7,683 nt of DNA, taken from contig CAJOQO010000049.1 in assembly GCA_905236545.1 (NCBI GenBank), forward strand, positions 1-7,683, read 5' to 3'. Below the pieces are notes generated by a model. The model had not been told where the DNA came from and made no database searches. It saw nothing but the letters and a program-made list of their open reading frames with translations. The position numbers and the translations under genes were made by a program. The first letter of the stretch is position 1; each line of letters starts with the position of its first letter. Positions 1 through 6,146 of this stretch are shown in pieces. This DNA is from an uncultured Lachnospiraceae bacterium. Its GTDB lineage: Bacteria > Bacillota > Clostridia > Lachnospirales > Lachnospiraceae.

Positions 1-4
1 GAAG

Positions 5-63
5 GCCACAGGGGTTCCTGAGCGGCAGACTTTCGGGGGTCGGAGCGAAGGAACCCCTGTGGC
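5..63. repeat. 13-bp inverted repeat flanking a 33-nt spacer
   Basis: GCCACAGGGGTTC at 5-17 is the exact reverse complement of GAACCCCTGTGGC at 51-63, so a 13-bp perfect stem with a 33-nt loop could form. The right arm is also the first part of the 45-bp tandem repeat, so the left arm is an inverted copy of the repeat core. There is no T tract on either strand, so it is not a convincing intrinsic terminator. The block may continue left of the window. Confidence 0.7.
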
Positions 64-173
64 TGCCGATTGGTGATCAGGAGCGGCATGGATCAGAACC
101 CCTGTGGCTGCCGATTGGTGATCAGGGGCGGCTTGTGTCAGAACCCCTGTGGCTGTCAGAAAAGGTGGTCAGG
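51..173 (+). repeat. 45-bp tandem repeat, about 2.7 copies
   Basis: Two units of exactly 45 bp (51-95 and 96-140) share the core GAACCCCTGTGGCTGCCGAT and the following TGGTGATCAGG, and differ only near their 3' ends. A third, decayed unit starts at 141 (GAACCCCTGTGGCTGTCAG) and fades by about 173. Because 45 is a multiple of three, all frames stay in phase. In the frame from position 3 the units read EPLWLPIGDQERHGS, EPLWLPIGDQGRLVS and EPLWLSEKVVRV, then TGA at 177-179. The differences between units are not mainly synonymous, so coding is not established. It could be a noncoding minisatellite, a dispersed intergenic repeat, or the repeated C-terminus of a gene entering from the left. GAGCGGC-type submotifs recur at 20, 81, 126, 202 and 213. 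Confidence 0.8.
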
Positions 174-192
174 GTGTGACCTGGTGTGACCT
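173..192 (+). repeat. 10-bp direct tandem duplication
   Basis: GGTGTGACCT occurs twice back to back (173-182 and 183-192), directly after the decayed third 45-bp unit. It is probably a slippage product. Confidence 0.6.
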
Positions 193-256
193 GTAACCGT
201 GGAGCGGCCCCTGAGCGGCAGTTTGAATACTGCGATGTGGAAATATACCGGAAATG

Positions 257-265
257 TGATATGAT
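257..265 (+). promoter_or_regulatory. Probable extended -10 promoter for the TPR lipoprotein gene
   Basis: TGA-TATGAT (257-265) fits an extended -10 element (TGn followed by a five-of-six match to TATAAT). The -35 position (237-242, GTGGAA) is poor, as is common for extended -10 promoters. Transcription would start near 272. There a TGCCTG-A-CAGGCA palindrome (277-289) sits in the early leader; its role is unknown. Confidence 0.4.
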
Positions 266-323
266 GTTACTGCCTGTGCCTGACAGGCATTTTGAGTGAA
301 AAGAGTGTTACGAAGAGAATGCC

Positions 324-1427
324 ATGAAAAGAGGAACGGTCATCAGAAAGAGGGGAACAGTCATAAAAAGGCGTCTTTTGCCGGCCGCGTTTGCCGGGGC
401 TGTTGCTGTGATGGTGCTGCTGTGCACCGGCTGCGGCGGAAAAAAAGCATCCACAGAGAAGATTGACGCCGGATACGCGGCGAATGAAGCGTCCGACTTC
501 CGCGGTGCGGAGAGCCTGTTCCGCGAAGCGGTCACACAGGGAGAAGATGCGGTACAGGCTTACAGAGGCCTTGGCATCGCGCTGATGGGACAGGCAAGAT
601 ATGAAGAGGCACTCAGCGCGCTGGACACAGCGATCGCAAATACCGATGACAAGATGCCCGGGACGGTTGCGGATCTTCTTCAATACAGGCTCACCTGCCA
701 GTACCGGCTGAAGGACTATGAGGGATGCATATCGACGGGAGAAGAGCTGGTGTCAATGGATGACAGTCTCGTGATACCGTACTTTTACATAGGAGCCGCA
801 CGCCTGAAGAAGAAGAACCTGGATGAGGCTGAGGCAAACTTTGATTACGCGGTGTCCCTGCAGCCGGAAAACTACAGGCTTTACCTGGACATCTACAGTG
901 TCTACGAGGAAACGAACATGTCCGGCCTGGGTGATGAATACCTGCAGACTGCGCTTGGAATCGCGCCGAAGACCACGGAAGACCACTACAATGTCGGAAG
1001 GATCTATTTCTATCTGGAGGAGTATGATGAAGCCGCCAGCGCATTGATCGTCCCGGTCCGGGAGGAATATGAACCGGCGCTTTCCCTGATGGGGCAGATC
1101 TATCTGGCGAGGAAGGACTACGATAACGCAAAGGCAACCTATTCACAGATCCTGAGCAAAAACGGCAGCAGCAAGGACGCCTACAATGGTCTTGCGCTGT
1201 GCGCCATGGAGCAGTCCGATCCCGACGGTGCGCTGGATTATATCGCGAAAGGGCTGAGTCTGGACGGCGAGGAAGGAAAACAGGAACTGTACTTCAACGA
1301 GATTGTGGCTTATGAAAAAAAGCTGGACTTTCAGACTGCGCGGGATAAGTGCAGAAAATATGTGGAAATGTATCCGACGGATGAGGATGGCGCGAAGGAA
1401 CTGAAGTTTCTGAATACAAGAAATTAA
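324..1427 (+). CDS. TPR-repeat lipoprotein, function unknown
   Basis: Encodes 367 residues. The N-terminus is strongly basic (residues 2-17). A hydrophobic stretch (about 18-34) and LLCTGCGG follow, with Cys37 as the likely lipidated residue. The -3 position is Cys rather than the usual Leu, so the lipobox is slightly atypical. The rest is helical tetratricopeptide-type repeats, seen at about 44-77, 78-105, 117-145, 152-182, 185-215, 220-243, 250-280, 285-315 and 322-352. The clearest are AYRGLGIALMGQARYEEALS and the YFYIGAARLKKKNLDEAEAN unit. TPR proteins mediate protein-protein contacts; this one would sit on the outer face of the membrane. Residues 2-8 and 9-15 (KRGTVIR, KRGTVIK) are a tandem duplication. 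The ATG at 324 has a weak GAAGAGA ribosome site at 312-318. No in-frame alternative keeps the charged n-region. The partner is unknown and neighbouring genes do not indicate one. Confidence 0.88.
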   Translation: MKRGTVIRKRGTVIKRRLLPAAFAGAVAVMVLLCTGCGGKKASTEKIDAGYAANEASDFRGAESLFREAVTQGEDAVQAYRGLGIALMGQARYEEALSALDTAIANTDDKMPGTVADLLQYRLTCQYRLKDYEGCISTGEELVSMDDSLVIPYFYIGAARLKKKNLDEAEANFDYAVSLQPENYRLYLDIYSVYEETNMSGLGDEYLQTALGIAPKTTEDHYNVGRIYFYLEEYDEAASALIVPVREEYEPALSLMGQIYLARKDYDNAKATYSQILSKNGSSKDAYNGLALCAMEQSDPDGALDYIAKGLSLDGEEGKQELYFNEIVAYEKKLDFQTARDKCRKYVEMYPTDEDGAKELKFLNTRN

Positions 1428-1453
1428 CCGATCCGTACAGGTGGGAATATTTT

Positions 1454-1480
1454 TACCCCGCTCCAAAGGGGAGCGGGGTA
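1454..1480. terminator. GC-rich hairpin between convergent TPR and csp genes
   Basis: TACCCCGCTCC (1454-1464) pairs perfectly over 11 bp with GGAGCGGGGTA (1470-1480) around a 5-nt loop. It sits 27 nt past the TPR gene stop and downstream of csp on the other strand, as expected for a shared terminator. The T tract is weak: the + side continues TCTGTTC and the - side is followed by A-rich sequence. Termination efficiency is therefore uncertain, but the stem is unambiguous. Confidence 0.7.
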
Positions 1481-1500
1481 TCTGTTCAATCAGGTCTCTA

Positions 1501-1517
1501 ATATAGTCGATCTATAT
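1501..1517. repeat. Small AT-rich inverted repeat 3' of csp
   Basis: ATATAG (1501-1506) and CTATAT (1512-1517) form a perfect 6-bp inverted repeat with a 5-nt centre, about 20 nt past the csp stop codon on the - strand. It may contribute to the csp mRNA 3' end together with the GC hairpin further on. Its function is not demonstrated. Confidence 0.3.
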
Positions 1518-1537
1518 AGAAAAGAATCAGACTTTGC

Positions 1538-1735
1538 TCACTGTTTGACAACGTTGGAAGCCTGCATGCCGCGCTGACCTTCCGTCAGATCATATTCGAC
1601 AGACTGGCCTTCATCGAGCGTCTTGAATCCCTCGCCCTGGATGGCGGAAAAATGTACGAACACATCCTTTCCATCCTCGCCGGTGATAAAGCCATAACCT
1701 TTTTCTGCGTTGAACCACTTAACTGTACCCTTCAT
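1538..1735 (-). CDS. csp: Cold-shock family protein (CspA-like)
   Basis: Encodes 65 residues, the normal length for a single cold-shock domain. It begins [20 protein letters not shown]1 is KGYGFI (12-17) and RNP2 is VFVHF (25-29); Trp7, Phe16, Phe26, His28 and Phe29 are the usual nucleic-acid stacking positions. The family binds single-stranded RNA or DNA and acts as an RNA chaperone or antiterminator in the cytoplasm. A strong ribosome site (GGAGG, reverse complement of 1743-1747) lies 7 nt before the ATG. The gene is monocistronic with its own consensus promoter and converges on the TPR gene. The family is certain; which paralogue it is (cold-induced or constitutive) cannot be told from the sequence. 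Confidence 0.97.
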   Translation of the reverse strand: MKGTVKWFNAEKGYGFITGEDGKDVFVHFSAIQGEGFKTLDEGQSVEYDLTEGQRGMQASNVVKQ

Positions 1736-1798
1736 TATGGGACCTCCATAAATAAAAAAACTGTAGATTGAACCGGTCAGGTATCAATCTTGATTGCG
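1736..1798 (-). promoter_or_regulatory. csp 5' untranslated leader
   Basis: From the predicted start near 1798 the csp mRNA has a leader of about 60 nt. It contains a short inverted repeat (ATCAA/TTGAT, 1783-1794) and a T-rich run just upstream of the GGAGG site. Leaders of this kind are often thermosensitive or autoregulated in csp genes; that is family knowledge, and no cold-box sequence was recognised here. Confidence 0.35.
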
Positions 1799-1804
1799 GG
1801 ATAT

Positions 1805-1834
1805 ATTATAGCCTGTATCGTTACAAAGTGTCAA
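1805..1834 (-). promoter_or_regulatory. Consensus promoter of csp
   Basis: On the - strand TTGACA (1834-1829) and TATAAT (1810-1805) are both perfect consensus hexamers, separated by 18 bp. The predicted start is near 1798. This is the strongest promoter in the window and suggests abundant constitutive transcription, with any temperature control acting through the mRNA. Confidence 0.9.
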
Positions 1835-1970
1835 CCGTTAAATACATCAATCCTATCCTAATTTCACGAATGAGCAAACTTGTGGTATGCATTACTTGTG
1901 CAGTTTTGGCTGATATATGCCAACTGATCCGGTAGGTGATGCTGTTCCTGCTCAAATCGCGCGGATAGGG

Positions 1971-2002
1971 GCTTTTCGGGCATTCTGACTTGTCCGGAAA
2001 GC
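1971..2002 (+). promoter_or_regulatory. Hairpin in the region upstream of cca
   Basis: GCTTTTCGGGC (1971-1981) pairs with GTCCGGAAAGC (1992-2002) over 11 positions, two of them G-U, around a 10-nt loop. A smaller CCGG-CAGTA-CCGG hairpin (2010-2022) follows, and its 3' arm overlaps the GGGAGG ribosome site (2021-2026) of cca. This could be a leader structure limiting cca translation. No known riboswitch or T-box motif was recognised. No clear cca promoter is visible between 1835 and 1970, so it is not certain that this region is transcribed. Confidence 0.35.
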
Positions 2003-2038
2003 GGAGAGACCGGCAGTACCGGGAGGACAGAAAGCAGG

Positions 2039-3433
2039 ATGCAGACCGGAATAAACGTCAAAAGTATGGAAAAAGGTGTCAAGAGTATCAGAATCAGGAT
2101 TCCGCGCTCTGCGGCCAGGGTGATTGACCGGCTTCATTAAAACGGTTTTGAGGCTTATATCGTCGGCGGATGTGTGCGGGACAGTCTGATTGGCATCACT
2201 CCCGGCGACTGGGACATCACAACCTCAGCGACTCCGCGTCAGATCTGCGGGTTATTTGAGAGAACCATCGAGACGGGGATCGAGCATGGAACTGTGACCG
2301 TCAGGATGGACGGAGAGAGCCTGGAGGTTACAACCTACCGGATCGATGGAAGCTATGAAGACCACAGGCATCCGGATCAGGTACGGTTCACCTCCAGCCT
2401 GGAGGAGGATCTGAAGCGGCGCGATTTTACGATCAATGCCATGGCGTACAGCGACCGGGACGGCCTGATTGACCTGTTTCATGGAAGAGAGGATCTTGCA
2501 AACGGCGTCGTCCGCTGCGTCGGATCTGCGCGGGACCGTTTCACGGAAGATGCGCTTCGGATCGTCCGGGCGGTCCGGTTTTGCGCGAAGCTGGGGTTCG
2601 GGCTGGATCCGGAGACAAAGGAGGCCGCGAAGATGCTGGCCCCGTCCCTGACGTATGTGAGCGCGGAGAGGATCCGCATGGAACTGGAGAAGCTGGTGGT
2701 CTCTCCGCATCCGGAAATGATCCGCCTTGCGTGGGAATGCGGGATTACGTCGGTCATCCTGCCGGAATTTGACCGGATGATGGAAGCGGTGCAGAACAAT
2801 GCCCATCACCGGATCACTGTCGGCGAGCATACGATCCGGACAATGTGTGCCTGCGAGCCGGACAGGATCCTGCGTCTGACGATGCTCCTGCATGATTCCG
2901 GAAAGCCTGTCTGCCAGACGATAGATGAGAATGGAGTCTATCACTATCACGGGCACGCAGCTCCGGGAGCGGAGATTGCGCAGAAGGTGCTGGAGCGGCT
3001 GAAATTCGACAAGGCCACAGAGCGTACCATCGTACGCCTGATCCGGAACCATTCCCTCTATCCGGAACTGTCGGAGGAGGGCGTGAGACGGGCTGTCGTA
3101 CAGCTGGGAGAGGATCTGTTTCCGGTGTTCCTGAAGGTAAAGCGTGCGGATATCAGCGGACAGAATCCCGAAGTCCGGGAAAAGAAATTCCTTTACATGG
3201 ATCAGGTGGAGGAGATCTACCGACGGATTCTGGACAGAGGAGACTGCCTGTCCCTCCGCGGCCTGAAGGTATCGGGAGATGACCTGATCGGGGCCGGCAT
3301 CCCCAGGGGAAAGCAGGTTGGGCGGATCCTGAACCTGCTTCTGGACGAGGTTCTTACAGACCCGGCGAAAAATGAGCGCGGAGCGCTTTTGCGCCGCGCA
3401 ATGCATTTTTATGGTTGTGCATCCGACTTGTGA
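2039..3433 (+). CDS. cca: CCA-adding enzyme (tRNA nucleotidyltransferase), N-terminus interrupted by an in-frame TAA
   Basis: The family adds or repairs the 3'-CCA of tRNAs using CTP and ATP. Numbered from ATG 2039, IPRSAARVIDRLH runs to codon 33, codon 34 is TAA (2138-2140), and homology resumes at once with NGFEAYIVGGCVRD. Gly43-Gly44 is the family GG motif. Asp57-Trp-Asp59 is the metal-binding DxD pair. RRDFTINAMA is at 127-135, DRFTEDALRIVRAVRF follows, and an HD domain carries LLHDSGK (His285-Asp286) and HYHGH. Read through, the product is about 464 residues, normal for HD-type clostridial enzymes. The longest stop-free frame starts at GTG 2174 (419 residues) but lacks the GG motif, so it is unlikely to be the native start. 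A GGGAGG site 12 nt before ATG 2039 supports that start; ATG 2066 is an alternative. The body has no further lesion, so this is a fresh nonsense mutation, a sequence error, or recoding. Confidence 0.9.
2138..2140 (+). other. In-frame TAA within cca
   Basis: The reading GTG-ATT-GAC-CGG-CTT-CAT-TAA-AAC-GGT-TTT-GAG gives VIDRLH, stop, NGFE. Family members normally have a Lys, Glu or similar residue here, and AAA to TAA is a single substitution. TAA also ends the TPR and hisS genes in this window, so a reassigned genetic code is not the explanation. Confidence 0.85.
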
Positions 3434-3444
3434 TAAGCTATAAT
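3415..3444 (+). promoter_or_regulatory. Promoter of the MBOAT-SGNH operon
   Basis: TATAAT (3439-3444) is a perfect -10 box. TTGTGC (3415-3420), inside the last codons of cca, is a fair -35 at 18-bp spacing. Transcription would start near 3451, leaving a leader of about 40 nt with a GGAG ribosome site at 3475-3478. Confidence 0.6.
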
Positions 3445-3489
3445 CTCCTTTTGTGACATGAAAACGGAATCGTTGGAGAAAACGAGGTT

Positions 3490-5082
3490 ATGCTGAGTTA
3501 TTGTTCCCTTGAATACCTGATTGTATTCCTTCCCGCAGTTATGATCGTATACCAGGTCCTTCCGCAGAAGGTCCGGCGGTATTTCCTTCTGGCGGCGGGA
3601 TATGCTTTTTTCTGGTATATAAGCGGGTTTCTGTTCCTCTGGAACATCGCCGTTGCGGTCTGCGTCTGGCTGACGGGTCTTCGTCTCGGCGCCCTGCTCC
3701 GAAAGAGGGACGCGCTGCTGACGGACGCGGAGCGAAGCCGGAAGAAGGCTATCCGTACAGATTGTGAGAGAAAAATGCGCCTGTGGGTGATTCTGTCCGC
3801 CGCTGTGTGCTTCGGCATCCTTCTTACGCTGAAATACGGCGCATTTTTCACGGAAAACATGAATACGGTTCTCAGGCTGGTTCATGCGGGAAAGCAGCTG
3901 CGGATCCCGCATTTTCTGGTGCCGATCGGGATCTCGTTCTACACGCTGGAGGCGATGTCCTATGTCTTTGACGTGCAGAAGGAGAAGATCAGGGCAGACC
4001 GCAATTTCTTCCGTGTCGCGCTGTTCCTGAATTTCTTTCCTCTGCTGATGGAAGGGCCTGTCTCGCGCTACGGCGAGGTCGCTCCGCAGCTGTGGAATGC
4101 GCCACGCATCACTCTGTACGGTCTGCAGCGGGGCGGCTTCCGGATCCTGTACGGTGTGATGAAAAAGGTGCTTGTCGCAGACCGCGTCAATATGACGGTG
4201 GATCTTCTGTATCTGGACTTCGCGAAATATGACGGCGGCATGATCTTCCTTGCCGCGGTTCTGTTCACCGTCCAGGAATACATGGAATTCTCCGGCACGA
4301 TGGATATCGTGATCGGAACGGGGGAATGCCTCGGGATCACGCTCCCGGAGAACTTCCGGCAGCCGTTTTTCTCGACGACGATCTCCGAGTTCTGGACCAG
4401 ATGGCATATCTCGCTGGGCGGCTGGCTGAGAGATTATATCTTCTACCCGCTGTCGATGTGCGGGCCCATGAAGAAGCTGACAAAAAAGTGCAGAAAGCGG
4501 CTGGGGAACCACTATGGCCCCCTTGTCACAAGCTCGATCGCCCTGTTTGCGGTGTGGCTGTTCAACGGACTGTGGCACGGCGTAGGCTGGAGCTTTATCT
4601 TCTTCGGTATGTATCACTTTGCGCTGATCGTCACCGGCAATCTGCTTCAGCCGCTGGTGACGGGTTTTTGTGAGAAGCACCATCTCAACCGGAGAAATCC
4701 GGCATACCGTGCCTTCCAGATCATCCGGACGTTTCTTCTCGTCGCGATCGGAGAGATGTTCTTCCGCGCGCTCAGCCTGAAGTGGGGCCTTCAGATGTTT
4801 GTGCAGATGTTCCGCCAGGCATCGGTGAAGAGCTTCGCCGACGGGACATTCCTGAAGCTGGAAATGGACATTGCGGACTATGTGGCAGTCGCGGCTGTGA
4901 TCATTTTCGTCCTGATCATCAGCATCCTGAAGGAAAAAGGCTGTGATGTCCGCACCCGCCTGATGGAACACAATATGCTGGTGCGGTCTTTGACCGCGGT
5001 TCTTCTGATCGGCTGCATCGTCCTGTTCGGTGCCTACGGAACAGGGTATGTTCCGGTGAATCCGATCTATGCAAACTTCTGA
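3490..5082 (+). CDS. MBOAT-family membrane-bound O-acyltransferase (AlgI/DltB-like)
   Basis: Encodes 530 residues, polytopic, with hydrophobic segments from the start (about 7-25, 31-61, 97-120 and onward to about 510). Family signatures appear in order: PIGISFYTLEAMSYVFDV (145-162); FFPLLMEGPVSRY (182-194); EFWTRWHISLGGWLRDYIF (300-318, His306); and NGLWHGVGW (359-367), where His363 is the expected catalytic histidine. The family passes an acyl or acetyl group across or within the membrane to an extracytoplasmic acceptor, as in alginate O-acetylation and D-alanylation of teichoic acid. The next gene is the usual partial SGNH-type partner, 10 nt downstream, so the pair probably O-acylates a cell-surface glycan or teichoic-acid-like polymer. 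No dltA or dltC-like genes are in the window, which argues against D-alanylation, and the true substrate is unknown. The start at 3490 fits the GGAG site 11 nt upstream. Confidence 0.93.
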   Translation: MLSYCSLEYLIVFLPAVMIVYQVLPQKVRRYFLLAAGYAFFWYISGFLFLWNIAVAVCVWLTGLRLGALLRKRDALLTDAERSRKKAIRTDCERKMRLWVILSAAVCFGILLTLKYGAFFTENMNTVLRLVHAGKQLRIPHFLVPIGISFYTLEAMSYVFDVQKEKIRADRNFFRVALFLNFFPLLMEGPVSRYGEVAPQLWNAPRITLYGLQRGGFRILYGVMKKVLVADRVNMTVDLLYLDFAKYDGGMIFLAAVLFTVQEYMEFSGTMDIVIGTGECLGITLPENFRQPFFSTTISEFWTRWHISLGGWLRDYIFYPLSMCGPMKKLTKKCRKRLGNHYGPLVTSSIALFAVWLFNGLWHGVGWSFIFFGMYHFALIVTGNLLQPLVTGFCEKHHLNRRNPAYRAFQIIRTFLLVAIGEMFFRALSLKWGLQMFVQMFRQASVKSFADGTFLKLEMDIADYVAVAAVIIFVLIISILKEKGCDVRTRLMEHNMLVRSLTAVLLIGCIVLFGAYGTGYVPVNPIYANF

Positions 5083-5092
5083 GGAGGCGCAG

Positions 5093-6079
5093 ATGAGATA
5101 TATCAGGAAAGTCCTGCCCTTTGTCCTGACCGGGGTGCTGCTTGTGATCGTGCTGCTGGCGCTCTCGAACCTGGTGACGCCGAAGAACAACGCGCAGGAC
5201 GCCGGACACGACGCCTGGGCAGCGTACGGGTTTGAGGCGGAGCCGGAAGATACGATCGATGTTTTTATCATCGGAGACAGTGAGTCCAGAACCTCGATCT
5301 CCCCGATGAAGATGTTTCATGACGTGGGGATCACAAGCTACTGCTGCGGCGTCAACGCCTGCAACCTGAGCGATGAGAAGCAGATGCTGAAGCGGATCCT
5401 GAAAACACAGTCTCCGAAGCTGGTTATTCTTGAGGCCAATGTGATCTTCACGGAGCTTGACTGGGAATATATCCTGTTTTCCGACCTTTCCTATCTGTTT
5501 CCTGTTTTGACCTGGCATGACCGGTGGAAGCATCTTACGGTGGATGACTTTACAAAAGTACCCGAATCGACGCAGATCGAGGCGCGCAAGGGATACTATC
5601 ACGCAAAGGTTTACAACGAGGCACCGACTTATCTGAAGGACAGGTATATGCGGGAGGACGACACCATCGATCCGATTCCTCCTGCCAATGTGCATGTTTT
5701 CCGGCAGATCGCGGCCCTGTGCAGGAAGAACGGGATCGACCTGCTGGTGCTCAGCGCCCCCAGCATCCGAAACTGGGACATGGCCAAAAGCAATGCGGTC
5801 AGGCAGCTTGTCGCGGACGAGGAAGAGGCGGCGGCAAAGGCCGGGACAACCGTGAAGTATGTTGACATGAATCTGATGACGGATGAGATTCCCATCGACT
5901 GGGATAAGGATACCAGAGACGAGGGGGATCATCTGAACAACAGCGGTATGGAAAAGGTCTGCAACTGGCTGGGACCCTGGCTGAAGGAAAACTACGGCCT
6001 GAAGGATCACAGAGAGGATCCGGCCTGCAGGAAAACCTGGACCGATCTGTATGACGATTACATCAAGTGGATCAGCTGA
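5093..6079 (+). CDS. Membrane-anchored SGNH-hydrolase-like protein, MBOAT partner
   Basis: Encodes 328 residues from the preferred ATG at 5093, which has GAGGAGG (5081-5087) 5 nt upstream; that site overlaps the MBOAT stop codon. An in-frame ATG at 5069 would add 8 residues and overlap the MBOAT gene but lacks a ribosome site. Residues 1-6 are basic and 7-25 form one membrane segment (VLPFVLTGVLLVIVLLAL), placing the rest outside the cell. VFIIGDSESRTS (57-68) resembles SGNH block I, with Ser63 as the candidate nucleophile. DEGDHLNNSG (276-285) resembles block V, with Asp276 or Asp279 and His280. DltD, AlgX/AlgJ and related partners of MBOAT proteins have this layout and hand the acyl group to the polymer. 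The tight coupling to the upstream gene supports the same role. The exact subfamily and substrate are not known. Confidence 0.82.
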   Translation: MRYIRKVLPFVLTGVLLVIVLLALSNLVTPKNNAQDAGHDAWAAYGFEAEPEDTIDVFIIGDSESRTSISPMKMFHDVGITSYCCGVNACNLSDEKQMLKRILKTQSPKLVILEANVIFTELDWEYILFSDLSYLFPVLTWHDRWKHLTVDDFTKVPESTQIEARKGYYHAKVYNEAPTYLKDRYMREDDTIDPIPPANVHVFRQIAALCRKNGIDLLVLSAPSIRNWDMAKSNAVRQLVADEEEAAAKAGTTVKYVDMNLMTDEIPIDWDKDTRDEGDHLNNSGMEKVCNWLGPWLKENYGLKDHREDPACRKTWTDLYDDYIKWIS

Positions 6080-6086
6080 CGGAACC

Positions 6087-6115
6087 TTGCCACTGCCTGC
6101 TTTTGAGGGTATACT
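6087..6115 (+). promoter_or_regulatory. Promoter of the leader ORF-hisS operon
   Basis: TTGCCA (6087-6092) and TATACT (6110-6115) are separated by exactly 17 bp, five of six matches each. It starts 8 nt after the SGNH gene stop codon, and the predicted start is near 6122. hisS is thus transcribed independently of the acyltransferase operon. Confidence 0.75.
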
Positions 6116-6120
6116 CAAAA
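6101..6120. promoter_or_regulatory. Operator-like palindrome over the hisS -10 box
   Basis: TTTTGAG (6101-6107) and CTCAAAA (6114-6120) form a perfect 7-bp inverted repeat around GGTATA, with the -10 hexamer spanning the centre and right arm. The position suits a repressor site. As RNA it would be too weak, and lacks a T tract, to be a good terminator for the upstream gene. The regulator is unknown. Confidence 0.4.
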
Positions 6121-6146
6121 GGAGCAGTCATGACCGGAGGAACTGC

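Noticed and set aside
51..173. CRISPR array
   Set aside because: The units are contiguous and nearly identical along their whole length, with no unique spacers between short repeats, and there are no cas genes.
1829..1840. A divergent cca promoter overlapping the csp promoter
   Set aside because: No acceptable -35/-10 pair was found on the + strand between about 1800 and 1970; the candidates matched at most four and three of six bases.
1870..1935. 21-codon + strand ORF (MSKLVV...) upstream of cca
   Set aside because: There is no Shine-Dalgarno and no supporting promoter, and the length is within chance expectation.
1864..2082. 72-codon - strand frame with a signal-peptide-like hydrophobic start
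   Set aside because: It begins at TTG without a ribosome site, overlaps the true N-terminus of cca, and has no recognisable family. The hydrophobic stretch is probably accidental.
2138..2140. Reassigned stop codon or alternative genetic code
   Set aside because: TAA is used as the ordinary terminator of the TPR and hisS genes in the same window, so code reassignment does not explain it.
2252..3406. 384-codon frame on the - strand opposite cca
   Set aside because: It is a mirror frame of the conserved cca coding sequence with no recognisable motif.
3409..5271. Long open frame of 620 codons on the - strand opposite the MBOAT gene
   Set aside because: It is antisense to a gene with clear MBOAT signatures. 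Its translation is rich in His, Arg, Gln and Asp with no domain, typical of the mirror frame of a GC-rich gene, and there is no suitable ribosome site.
4919..6118. 399-codon frame on the - strand opposite the SGNH-like gene
   Set aside because: It is antisense to a gene with a good ribosome site, a membrane anchor and SGNH-like motifs. The mirror translation is low in plausible structure.
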